DNA of 7,044 nucleotides from Desulfobacterales bacterium (GTDB lineage: Bacteria; Desulfobacterota; Desulfobacteria; Desulfobacterales; UBA5852), in the NCBI GenBank assembly GCA_016735415.1, contig JAERRP010000105.1, positions 1 through 7,044 on the forward strand. The letters run 5' to 3'. Both the position numbers and the translations under genes were made by a program. Shown in pieces: positions 1-6,471 of this stretch. The notes beneath the pieces are model-generated. The model searched no databases. It was given only the letters and a program-made list of their open reading frames with translations, and was not told where the DNA came from. Within the stretch, counting starts at the first letter, position 1. Every line of letters starts with the position of its first letter.

Positions 1-1
1 T

Positions 2-25
2 TTGGCTATAAAGGTAAATCTGTGA
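2..25 (+). CDS. possible C-terminal tail of an upstream gene (partial)
   Basis: The second frame is open from the left edge and stops at a TGA (23-25) that overlaps the GTG start of larC as GTGA. Such four-base overlaps are common between translationally coupled genes. Only seven residues (LAIKVNL) are visible, so no product can be named. The first frame is also open to the left edge, in frame with larC, and the third has a stop within ten bases. This is therefore only a plausible gene end, kept at low confidence. Confidence 0.25.
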   Translation: MAIKVNL

Positions 26-1278
26 CGATAACGTATGCCTATTTTGATTGTTTTTCGGGTATCAGCGGCGATATGACCCTTGGCGCCCTGATCGATCTGG
101 GGGCGCCTCTGGAACGACTCCGGACCGATTTGAAAAAACTGGCGATCGGTCCCTTTGGGCTCAGCGCTGATGCGGTTGCGATTAACGGTATCCGGGCCGT
201 GCAGGTGAAGGTCGAGGTTCCGACCTCGGAGATCGAGCGTCATTTCAGCGATATTCGAACCCTGATCGACAAAAGTTCCCTGCCTCTCAAGGTAAAGTCC
301 ACCGCGATCGATACCTTCAGCCGTCTGGCTGCGGCGGAGGCCGGAATTCATGGCTGCTCCCCTGATGAGGTGCATTTTCACGAAGTGGGGGCGGTGGATG
401 CGATCGTGGATATTGTCGGTGCGGCGCTTTGTCTGGATTATCTCGGTATCGAACGCATTACAGCCTCTCCCCTGCCGATGGGAACCGGATTTGTGAACTG
501 TCGTCACGGCAAACTGCCCCTGCCCGCCCCGGCCACGCTGTCACTGTTAAAAAACGTGCCGATCCGGGGCATCGCGGTCGAAGGTGAATTCGTGACACCC
601 ACCGGGGCCGCCCTCATCGCCGGTCTGGCCGAAAGCTTCGGACCCTACCCCGATATGGAATTGCTTGGCGTAGGCTATGGCGCCGGCCGCCATCGCTACG
701 ACCATCAGCCCAATTTGCTGCGGGTCGTGCTGGGCCGGCCCGCGGGCGCTGACACACGCGATGAAAAAATGGCGGACAACGACAGGGTGGAGGTGATTGA
801 AACCGCCATCGACGATCTCAATCCCGAGGTGTTCGGTTACCTCATGGAGCGCCTGTTCGAGATCAATGTCCTCGACGTTTACTGGATACCCGTTTACATG
901 AAAAAAAACCGTCCGGGTACCCTTGTCCAGGTATTATGCCGGCCGGAACGGGTGGAGGCGACCTTGAACGTTATTTTTAATGAAACAACGACCTTAGGCG
1001 TCCGCATCTATCCGGCAAGCCGCCGTGTGCTGCCGAGGGAGACGGTTTCACTGGACACTTCCCTGGGGAAGGTCAGCGTCAAGCGTGTTCTGATGCCCGA
1101 CGGTCATGAGCGCTTGATCCCGGAATACGAAGTTTGCCGCCGTCTGGCCCGGGAGCATAAAGTTCCTGTAAAAGATATCTATGCCATTGTCGAAAAAGAA
1201 GCCTCCGGCGTTCTGCGGTTGGACCCTGAAATGTCGGTGGATAAACCCGAGGCGTCCATTGACAAAAAAGCACACTGA
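22..1278 (+). CDS. larC: LarC, nickel-pincer cofactor synthesis nickel chelatase
   Basis: This 418-residue protein belongs to the LarC (DUF111) family. LarC inserts nickel into pyridinium-3,5-bisthiocarboxylate mononucleotide using CTP, the last step in making the nickel-pincer cofactor first found in lactate racemase LarA. Visible signatures are the N-terminal DCFSGISGDM, HFHEVGAVD (H118-D126), the RHGKLPLPAPAT segment, GEFVTPTGAALIA and GYGAG. After a hydrophilic linker near residues 240-258 comes the C-terminal ETAIDDLNPE domain with MKKNRPGT. The start is the GTG at 22, preceded by AAAGGT about six bases upstream; DCFSGISGDM then begins at residue 9, normal for the family. In some lactobacilli LarC is split into larC1/larC2 and joined by programmed frameshifting; here it is one uninterrupted frame. 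LarA, LarB and LarE are not in the window, so the client enzyme is unknown. pgpA follows after 15 nt. Confidence 0.92.
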   Translation: MTITYAYFDCFSGISGDMTLGALIDLGAPLERLRTDLKKLAIGPFGLSADAVAINGIRAVQVKVEVPTSEIERHFSDIRTLIDKSSLPLKVKSTAIDTFSRLAAAEAGIHGCSPDEVHFHEVGAVDAIVDIVGAALCLDYLGIERITASPLPMGTGFVNCRHGKLPLPAPATLSLLKNVPIRGIAVEGEFVTPTGAALIAGLAESFGPYPDMELLGVGYGAGRHRYDHQPNLLRVVLGRPAGADTRDEKMADNDRVEVIETAIDDLNPEVFGYLMERLFEINVLDVYWIPVYMKKNRPGTLVQVLCRPERVEATLNVIFNETTTLGVRIYPASRRVLPRETVSLDTSLGKVSVKRVLMPDGHERLIPEYEVCRRLAREHKVPVKDIYAIVEKEASGVLRLDPEMSVDKPEASIDKKAH

Positions 1279-1293
1279 ATATAGACACGGGCC

Positions 1294-1755
1294 ATGCTTT
1301 TAAGGGATCGTGGTATCCTTTTTCTGGCCACGGGGTGCGGGTGCGGTAAATTGCCTTTTGCTCCGGGAACCGCCGGCTCCCTGGCGGCCCTGCCCCTGGG
1401 GTGGATGCTTTCCCACCAGACACCCGGCCTTGCTTTGGTGGTCGTGGCCGTATTTGCGATCATCGCCATCGGGATCGCTCATCGGGCCGCCCGATTAATG
1501 CAGCGGAAAGATCCGGGAGCGGTGGTGATCGATGAGATCGCCGGCGTGCTGGTTGCAAGCGTCGGCCTTCAATTGTCGCTGGTCGGCAGTCTGGTAAGTG
1601 TCGGTCTGTTTCGTGTTTTCGATATTGTCAAACCGTTCCCGGTCGGTTGGCTTGACCGACGGCTCAAAGGGGGCCTCGGTATCGTCGCCGATGATCTGGC
1701 GGCCGGTCTTCTATCCAATCTGGCGTACCGTGCCGGTGCCTGGCTGATGGCCTGA
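1294..1755 (+). CDS. pgpA: phosphatidylglycerophosphatase A
   Basis: PgpA removes the terminal phosphate from phosphatidylglycerophosphate to give phosphatidylglycerol at the inner membrane. The 153-residue length is normal. Family signatures in order are GCGKLPFAPGTAGSLAALPL (residues 16-35), the acidic VVIDEIAGVLVA segment with D80-E81, FRVFDIVKPFPVGWLDRR (106-123), then GGLGIVADDLAAG with D133-D134. The conserved acidic residues fit a metal-dependent phosphatase. Hydrophobic stretches near 28-60 and 83-105 are the likely membrane segments. The start is bracketed: the frame is the same as larC, whose TGA lies 18 nt upstream, and ATG 1294 is the first start after it. There is no convincing Shine-Dalgarno sequence, so translation probably depends on coupling to larC. 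A 110-nt gap separates it from lepB. Confidence 0.93.
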   Translation: MLLRDRGILFLATGCGCGKLPFAPGTAGSLAALPLGWMLSHQTPGLALVVVAVFAIIAIGIAHRAARLMQRKDPGAVVIDEIAGVLVASVGLQLSLVGSLVSVGLFRVFDIVKPFPVGWLDRRLKGGLGIVADDLAAGLLSNLAYRAGAWLMA

Positions 1756-1802
1756 ATGCTTCTACCACAGCGGACGGCCGCCTTGACGCACTGAAAACGT
1801 TT

Positions 1803-1833
1803 CCGCCGCTCCGGTTTGAAAACCCTGCGGCGG
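1803..1833. other. hairpin in the pgpA-lepB gap
   Basis: CCGCCGC (1803-1809) pairs perfectly with GCGGCGG (1827-1833). Inside, GGTT (1813-1816) pairs with AACC (1821-1824) around a TGAA tetraloop, leaving a small internal loop of TCC against CT. The 3' flank is TTCATCATCC, not a uridine run, so it is not a standard intrinsic terminator. It ends 15 nt before the lepB Shine-Dalgarno sequence. It could shield an mRNA 3' end for the upstream genes or modulate lepB. The structure is seen in the sequence; any role is inferred. Confidence 0.45.
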
Positions 1834-1848
1834 TTCATCATCCCAATG

Positions 1849-1855
1849 AAAGGTG
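1849..1855 (+). promoter_or_regulatory. ribosome binding site for the TTG-started lepB
   Basis: AAAGGTG lies 10 nt before the TTG at 1866. An in-frame TAA at 1857-1859 lies between them, so the start cannot be further upstream. The next in-frame ATG is at the catalytic-serine motif, far too late. The TTG start is therefore effectively forced. Confidence 0.7.
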
Positions 1856-1865
1856 ATAACCTGTC

Positions 1866-2507
1866 TTGAAAACAAGTACTACTGCGCCGGAAGCTAATGC
1901 CGGCGCCAAGCCAAAATCCCGTCTGCGGGAGAATGTCGAAGCCATCCTGCTGGCGATTCTTTTAGCCCTTTTCATTCGCACCTTTATTGTCCAGGCGTTT
2001 AAAATTCCATCGGGCTCCATGAAAGAAACGCTTCTGATCGGTGACCATATTCTGGTCAACAAGTTCATTTACGGCATCCGTATGCCGTTCAGCAACAAAA
2101 CGATTATTCCGGTCGCAGAGCCCCGGCGGGGCGATATTGTCGTCTTCAAGTTTCCCAAAGACCCGAAAATGGATTTCATCAAGCGGGTGGTCGGCATCCC
2201 TGGTGATGTGGTGGAAGGCCGCAACAAGGTTGTTTACGTCAATGGCCAACCGGAAAACAATATCCATGCCGTCAACAAGGATGCTTACATCATCAGCGGC
2301 AACGCGAGGGACAATTTCGGCCCTGTCAAGGTCCCGGCCGACAGCCTGTTTGTCATGGGCGACAACCGCGATCGAAGCAATGACAGTCGTTTCTGGAAAT
2401 TTGTGAATTACAGCCAGCTCCGGGGTAAGGCTTTCATGATTTATTGGTCCTGGGACAAGAACGATTTCGCGGTGCGCTGGAAGCGCATTGGCGATATGAT
2501 CGAATAG
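1866..2507 (+). CDS. lepB: signal peptidase I
   Basis: LepB is the membrane-anchored serine protease (S26) that removes signal peptides from Sec- and Tat-exported proteins on the periplasmic face. The 213 residues start with a basic tail, then a single hydrophobic anchor (about 24-45). Box B is IPSGSM, with nucleophile S51. Box C is LLIGDHILVNKF. Box D is FIKRVVGIPGD, with general base K106. Box E is MGDNRDRSNDSR (164-175). All catalytic elements of the Ser-Lys dyad are present. One anchor rather than the two of E. coli, together with the shorter length, resembles LepB proteins of many Desulfobacterota and Gram-positives. Translation starts at TTG, forced by an in-frame stop just upstream. 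The pilin downstream is not its substrate, since prepilins are cut by PilD-type peptidases. pyrB begins 24 nt after the stop, suggesting co-transcription. Confidence 0.95.
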   Translation: MKTSTTAPEANAGAKPKSRLRENVEAILLAILLALFIRTFIVQAFKIPSGSMKETLLIGDHILVNKFIYGIRMPFSNKTIIPVAEPRRGDIVVFKFPKDPKMDFIKRVVGIPGDVVEGRNKVVYVNGQPENNIHAVNKDAYIISGNARDNFGPVKVPADSLFVMGDNRDRSNDSRFWKFVNYSQLRGKAFMIYWSWDKNDFAVRWKRIGDMIE

Positions 2508-2517
2508 AACGTCTTGA

Positions 2518-2525
2518 AAGGGGAG
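2518..2525 (+). promoter_or_regulatory. ribosome binding site deciding the pyrB start
   Basis: AAGGGGAG sits six nt before ATG 2532. A TTG at 2514 in the same frame would place this strong site inside the coding region and add six residues not expected in the family, so 2532 is preferred. ATG 2538 is a weaker alternative at 12 nt spacing. Confidence 0.8.
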
Positions 2526-2531
2526 ATCCGC

Positions 2532-3452
2532 ATGGGGATGAGGCATAAACACGTTTTAGACATGGCGTCCCTTTCAGCCGCTGATATCCGGACCATATTG
2601 GACACGGCGGTGCGAATGAAAGAAATTTCCCGCCGGCCCATTAAAAAAGTGCCGACCCTGCGTGGTAAAACCGTTGTCCAGTTTTTTTACGAACCCAGCA
2701 CCCGCACCAAATCCTCTTTCGACATTGCGGCCAAACGCCTGAGCGCCGACAGCCTTTCCTTTTCTAAAGCCACCAGCAGTGTGGCCAAAGGCGAGACCCT
2801 CCTGGATACCGTCCAGAATATCGAGGCCATGCAACCGGATGTCATCATCATCCGGCATTCATCCGCGGGCGCCCCGCATTTTCTGACCCGGCACTGCAAG
2901 GCCTGTGTCATCAATGCCGGTGACGGGATGCATGCCCACCCGACCCAGGCGCTGCTGGATCTCATGACCGTCCGCGAAAAAAAGGGCCGTTTGAAAGGCC
3001 TTAATTTACTCATTGTCGGGGATATCGCCCACAGCCGGGTGGCCCGATCGAATATCGTCGGTTTTAATAAAATGGGGGCCAATGTGTCGGTCTGCGGTCC
3101 TCCCACCATGATGCCCCTGGGGATCGAGCAAATGGGGGTCAAGGTCAGCCCCTGTCTGGATGATGCCATCGGGTCTGCGGATGTCATCATGATGCTCCGC
3201 ATCCAGAAAGAGCGCCAGGAGCGGTTTCTCATGCCCGACGAAAGGGAATACGCCGCCGTGTTCGGTCTGAATCTCGACCGTTTGAAAAGCGCCTCTGCGG
3301 ATGTGTTGGTCATGCACCCCGGGCCGATGAATCGGGGCGTGGAAATCGACCCCGAAGTGGCGGATGGTCCTTACTCGGTCATTCTGGAACAGGTCACCAA
3401 CGGCGTGGCCGTGCGCATGGCCTTGTTATATCTGGCGATGGGAGGCCAATAA
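2532..3452 (+). CDS. pyrB: aspartate carbamoyltransferase catalytic chain
   Basis: PyrB joins carbamoyl phosphate and L-aspartate to form N-carbamoyl-aspartate, the committed step of pyrimidine synthesis, in the cytosol. At 306 residues it is a normal catalytic chain. The carbamoyl-phosphate loop is EPSTRT (S56-T59). S82 and K86 in SSVAKGETL correspond to the residues contributed by the neighbouring subunit in E. coli. R108-H109 and H136 in HAHPTQALLDL complete the first domain. The aspartate domain has GDIAHSRVARSN and HPGPMNRGVEID (H262-D273); the NRGVEID form is typical of B. subtilis-type chains rather than the E. coli holoenzyme. No pyrI regulatory subunit gene follows, so CTP feedback through PyrI is not expected from this locus. 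pyrC starts one nucleotide after the stop, a tight operon. Confidence 0.96.
   Translation: MGMRHKHVLDMASLSAADIRTILDTAVRMKEISRRPIKKVPTLRGKTVVQFFYEPSTRTKSSFDIAAKRLSADSLSFSKATSSVAKGETLLDTVQNIEAMQPDVIIIRHSSAGAPHFLTRHCKACVINAGDGMHAHPTQALLDLMTVREKKGRLKGLNLLIVGDIAHSRVARSNIVGFNKMGANVSVCGPPTMMPLGIEQMGVKVSPCLDDAIGSADVIMMLRIQKERQERFLMPDEREYAAVFGLNLDRLKSASADVLVMHPGPMNRGVEIDPEVADGPYSVILEQVTNGVAVRMALLYLAMGGQ
3440..3445 (+). promoter_or_regulatory. ribosome binding site deciding the pyrC start
   Basis: GGGAGG within the last codons of pyrB lies eight nt before ATG 3454. The reading frame is open further upstream to 3364, but that stretch overlaps the conserved pyrB C-terminus and does not resemble a dihydroorotase, so 3454 is the start. 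Confidence 0.85.
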
Positions 3453-3453
3453 A

Positions 3454-4737
3454 ATGGTTTTGATCATTTGCGTGGGGCGCATCATCGATCCGGGCCATTT
3501 TGACGGTGAGGCGGACCTGTATATAAAGGACGGGCAGGTGGCCGCGTTCAAACCCGGTGGCGGGGATGAGATCAAGGAAAAAGATGTTCTTGTCATTGAC
3601 GCGCGCGGGAAAATCGTTACGCCGGGCCTGATCGACCTGCACGTTCATTTGCGGGAACCCGGGCACGAATACAAGGAAACCATCGCTAGTGGATGTCAGG
3701 CGGCCGCGGCCGGTGGTTTTACGGCGGTTTGTGCCATGCCGAATACGAATCCCCCCAATGATTGCGCCCAGGTTACTGAGTTTATATTGGAAAAAGCAAA
3801 AAATGCCCAATCCGCACGGGTGTATCCAGTGGCGGCGATCAGCCCTGGTCTGGCAGGGGAGGGGCTGACGGCCTTCCATGAACTACGGTCGGCCGGGGCG
3901 GTGGCCTTTACCGACGACGGGTACCCCGTTACTATCAGCCTGCTGATGCGCCGGGCTTTGGAATACGCCCGTGGTGCCGGCCGACCGATCATTTCGCATT
4001 GCGAGGACTTGGCCCTGTCGGCGGGCGGGGCCATGAATGAGGGGGAGACGGCGACCCGCCTTGGCCTGCCGGGCATTCCCAATGCCGCCGAGACCGTGAT
4101 GGTGCAGCGGGATATTGCCCTGGCGGCCCTTACGGGAGGGCAGCTCCATATCGCGCATGTCAGCACCCGGGAGGCTGTGGATGCCATCCGTGAAGCCAAG
4201 GCCGGCGGCATCAAGGTCACGGCCGAGGCCGCCCCGCATCATTTCATCTTAACCGATGATGCCGTATGCGATTACGACCCCAACACCAAAATGTATCCCC
4301 CACTGCGCACGGCCGCGGATCGGGACGCGATCCGCCGGGGTCTGGCAGACGGCACCATCGATGCGATTGCCAGCGATCACGCCCCCCATTCGAGCATTGA
4401 GAAGCAAGTGGAATTCGACCAGGCGGCCAATGGCATTATCGGTCTTGAGACGGCACTGGCGCTGGCGCTTCAGCTTGTGCATGAGGGCATTTTATCCCTG
4501 CCGCGCCTGGTCGAACTGATGGCCGCTAATCCGGCCCGAATTATCGGTGTGCCCTGTGGCCTCCAAACCGGGATGCCGGCCGATATTACGATTGTCGATC
4601 CGACCAGAAAACATACCGTAAGCGCCGGGGAATTCAAGTCCAAAAGCCGCAACACGCCCTTTGACGGCCGGGAGCTCAAGGGCTGTGCGGTCAGCACCAT
4701 TGTGAACGGCCGAATCGTTTTCGATTTGTCTGAATAA
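3454..4737 (+). CDS. pyrC: dihydroorotase, type I multifunctional-like
   Basis: PyrC cyclises carbamoyl-aspartate to dihydroorotate, using the product of PyrB. The 427-residue amidohydrolase has the short N-terminal beta domain (DGEADLYIKDGQV), then GLIDLHVHLREPG with metal ligands H63 and H65. H182 is in ISHCED, H235 in IAHVST, and the catalytic aspartate D308 in IASDHAPH. FCAMPNT-like substrate-binding sequence is present as VCAMPNTNPPND. Because every metal ligand is retained, this is an active enzyme, unlike the inactive PyrC' partner that assembles with PyrB in Pseudomonas. The length and GLIDLHVHLREPG form match the B. subtilis/Aquifex class, not the shorter E. coli class. The one-nucleotide gap from pyrB implies coupled translation and perhaps a PyrB-PyrC complex, as known in Aquifex; the complex is inferred. 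An 84-nt gap precedes pilR. Confidence 0.96.
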   Translation: MVLIICVGRIIDPGHFDGEADLYIKDGQVAAFKPGGGDEIKEKDVLVIDARGKIVTPGLIDLHVHLREPGHEYKETIASGCQAAAAGGFTAVCAMPNTNPPNDCAQVTEFILEKAKNAQSARVYPVAAISPGLAGEGLTAFHELRSAGAVAFTDDGYPVTISLLMRRALEYARGAGRPIISHCEDLALSAGGAMNEGETATRLGLPGIPNAAETVMVQRDIALAALTGGQLHIAHVSTREAVDAIREAKAGGIKVTAEAAPHHFILTDDAVCDYDPNTKMYPPLRTAADRDAIRRGLADGTIDAIASDHAPHSSIEKQVEFDQAANGIIGLETALALALQLVHEGILSLPRLVELMAANPARIIGVPCGLQTGMPADITIVDPTRKHTVSAGEFKSKSRNTPFDGRELKGCAVSTIVNGRIVFDLSE

Positions 4738-4811
4738 ATGTGGAACCGTCAGGCCAGGGCCACGAAAAAAATAATGGCCCCGGCGACGCCGAAACGGAAA
4801 TTCAAAGACGC

Positions 4812-4815
4812 AGGA
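4812..4815 (+). promoter_or_regulatory. ribosome binding site favouring the pilR start at 4822
   Basis: AGGA lies six nt before ATG 4822. An in-frame ATG at 4738 directly abuts the pyrC stop codon but has no Shine-Dalgarno sequence. The extra 28 residues it would add are basic and unlike the start of a receiver domain. A third in-frame ATG at 4774 is also unsupported. Confidence 0.65.
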
Positions 4816-4821
4816 AAAAAT

Positions 4822-6216
4822 ATGGACGATAAAGATTATCATCTCCTCGTTGTGGACGACGAACTCAGCATGCGGGAGCTGCTCGAGTACCTTTTTACGA
4901 AGGAAGGCTACCGGGTGGACTGCGCCGATTCCGGTAAACGGGCCATCGAGATGCAGGACAAGAACAGTTACGATCTGCTGGTCTGCGATATCCGCCTGGG
5001 GGACATCACCGGGCAGGACGTATTTTGCGTTGCCAAAGTCAGGCATACGAATACGGTCGTTATCATGATTTCGGCCTATGTCACCACCGAGGTGGCCGTG
5101 GAAGCCATGAACGAGGGCGCTTACGATTATGTTCCCAAACCTTTCGATAAAGATGAGCTTCTGGAAACCATTGCCAGGGCACTCCAACTGCGAACCGTGG
5201 AAAGCGAAAGTGAAAGCCTTAAGGCCGACCTGAAAAGAAACCTGCATTTCGGCCAGATCGTGGGCAGCAGCCCGGCCATGATGCATATTTATAAACTCGT
5301 CCGGCAGGTCGCCCAGACCCGTACCAATATCCTTGTTTCCGGGGAAAGCGGCACCGGTAAGGAGTTGATCGCACGTTCCATCCACAATGAAAGCACGCGG
5401 GCGGATCATCCCTTCGTTGCTATCAATTGCGGCGGCATTCCGGAAACCCTGATGGAAAGCGAGCTTTTCGGGCATAAAAAAGGCACTTTTACGGGGGCCA
5501 CCCAGGACAAAAAAGGCTTGTTCGAGGCAGCTCACAACGGCACGATTTTCCTGGACGAAATTGGGGAACTCAGCATGCCCCTGCAGGTCAAACTCCTGCG
5601 CGTGGTCCAGGAAAAAACATTTATGCCGGTGGGGGGCAACGAGGATATCGATGTGGACTGCCGGATCATATCCGCCACCAACAAGAATCTGGCCGAGGAG
5701 GTGATCGAGGGACGTTTCCGGGAGGACCTCTTTTACCGGCTCAATGTTATCGAACTCAAGGTGCCGCCCCTGAGGGAACGCAAGGCCGACATCAAGGCCC
5801 TGGCCCGGTTTTTTCTGGAAAAGTACGCCCGGGAGATGGACAAGGAAATCAAGAAAATCTCCTCGTACGCCGTGGACCTGATGCAAAAATACGACTTTCC
5901 CGGCAATGTGCGCGAACTGGAAAATTTGATGGAGCGTTCCGTGGCCCTGTCCACCACCAATATCATCCTGCCGGAAAGCCTGACCCTGTCCGTTCACAAA
6001 CGCCGCTGGATCGAGGGCGTCCAGGGCAAACGCTATGACCTGGACGAGATCGACAAGGGCGTGGCCCTGGATGTCATCCTGCGTGAAATCGAGTATGCCT
6101 ACCTCCAGAAGGCCCTGGATATCGCGAACGGCAACAAGAACAAGGCCTCCGAACTTCTGGGAATCACTTTCCGCTCCTTCCGCCACCGTTTGGGCAAGCT
6201 GCAGGGGGATGGTTGA
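4822..6216 (+). CDS. pilR: PilR-type sigma-54-dependent response regulator
   Basis: This 464-residue protein is an NtrC-family two-component activator that uses ATP hydrolysis to open sigma-54 promoters. The receiver domain (about 6-120) has acidic residues D12-D13, phosphoacceptor D56 in VCDIRLGD, S84 and K106 in VPKPF. The AAA+ domain (about 140-370) has Walker A GESGTGKE (K180), the sigma-54 contact loop as GTFTGA (221-226), Walker B FLDEIGEL (D245-E246) and FREDLFYRLNV with its arginines. The C-terminal Fis-type helix-turn-helix ends in GITFRSFRHRLGKL, the form typical of PilR. The name PilR rests on this C-terminus and on the pilin gene with a sigma-54 promoter next downstream. The usual partner kinase gene pilS is not adjacent; pyrC is. 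The loop residue T222 replaces the usual alanine. An NtrC-like regulator of other targets is the main alternative. The start at 4822 follows the Shine-Dalgarno sequence and family length. Confidence 0.88.
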   Translation: MDDKDYHLLVVDDELSMRELLEYLFTKEGYRVDCADSGKRAIEMQDKNSYDLLVCDIRLGDITGQDVFCVAKVRHTNTVVIMISAYVTTEVAVEAMNEGAYDYVPKPFDKDELLETIARALQLRTVESESESLKADLKRNLHFGQIVGSSPAMMHIYKLVRQVAQTRTNILVSGESGTGKELIARSIHNESTRADHPFVAINCGGIPETLMESELFGHKKGTFTGATQDKKGLFEAAHNGTIFLDEIGELSMPLQVKLLRVVQEKTFMPVGGNEDIDVDCRIISATNKNLAEEVIEGRFREDLFYRLNVIELKVPPLRERKADIKALARFFLEKYAREMDKEIKKISSYAVDLMQKYDFPGNVRELENLMERSVALSTTNIILPESLTLSVHKRRWIEGVQGKRYDLDEIDKGVALDVILREIEYAYLQKALDIANGNKNKASELLGITFRSFRHRLGKLQGDG

Positions 6217-6309
6217 TATATTTGACTATTTGTGCCCATACGGCGACCTTTTTGTTTGAAATCGATTTGCCATTCAGGGGGTTGATCAAATTCATAGGGC
6301 GATGGGCGC

Positions 6310-6353
6310 CGCTTGCCAAATAATGTCAAAGCGCTGACATTATTTGGCAAGCG
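6310..6353. repeat. perfect 19-bp inverted repeat with 6-nt centre
   Basis: Arms at 6310-6328 and 6335-6353 are exact reverse complements over all 19 bases; the centre is AAGCGC (6329-6334). The inner part reads TGTCA-N6-TGACA, a dyad of the kind bound by dimeric Fis-type activators. Flanking bases do not extend the symmetry, and no uridine run follows either arm, so it is not a standard intrinsic terminator. Its midpoint lies about 150 bp upstream of the predicted pilA transcription start, within the usual range of sigma-54 enhancers. The symmetry is certain; use as a PilR site, an mRNA-end hairpin or a REP/MITE-like insertion is undecided. Confidence 0.97.
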
Positions 6354-6455
6354 CATGGCTGCGGTTGACGCATATATGGGTATCGGAATGGCCGGGAGGC
6401 GGGATAGTCAAACAATTTCAAGTGAATATAAAAATGACCACGCGAATTCCGGGAA

Positions 6456-6471
6456 TGGCATGCAAGTTGCT
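6456..6471 (+). promoter_or_regulatory. sigma-54 (-24/-12) promoter of pilA
   Basis: TGGCATGCAAGTTGCT matches the consensus TGGCAC-G-N4-TTGCW at all but one defined position (T for C). The invariant GG (6457-6458) and GC (6469-6470) are separated by the required 10 nt. Transcription would start near 6482, giving a leader of about 123 nt before pilA. PilR-type activators and sigma-54 control pilA in Pseudomonas, Myxococcus and Geobacter, so sequence and context agree. Confidence 0.88.

Noticed and set aside
763..771. Run of six A in the LarC interdomain linker as a programmed frameshift site
   Set aside because: The coding frame is continuous through it and the codon phasing (GAA AAA ATG) does not form a classic slippery heptamer; no frameshift is needed.
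1846..1869. Seven-codon frame MKGDNLS overlapping the lepB TTG, as a possible leader peptide
   Set aside because: It contains the lepB Shine-Dalgarno sequence and has none upstream of its own; probably chance.
3364..3453. N-terminal extension of pyrC into pyrB
   Set aside because: These codons overlap the conserved pyrB C-terminus and do not look like dihydroorotase; the GGGAGG site points to ATG 3454.
4757..4780. GGGCCA/TGGCCC inverted repeat in the pyrC-pilR gap
   Set aside because: The stem is only 6 bp with a 12-nt A-rich loop and no uridine run follows; too weak to call.
4492..6186. Very long open frame (564 codons) on the - strand
   Set aside because: It lies antisense to pilR and the end of pyrC, both unmistakable. 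It shows no recognisable domain and arises from the GC-rich codon use of the + strand genes.
6191..6253. Possible pilR terminator: TGGGCA/TGCCCA pair followed by a T-run
   Set aside because: The six-base stem encloses a 36-base loop and ends 10 nt before the T-run, which does not fit an intrinsic terminator.
6099..6356. 85-codon - strand frame reaching into the palindrome
   Set aside because: Its start comes from the opposite arm of the same palindrome, it overlaps the pilR 3' end, and it has no protein signature.
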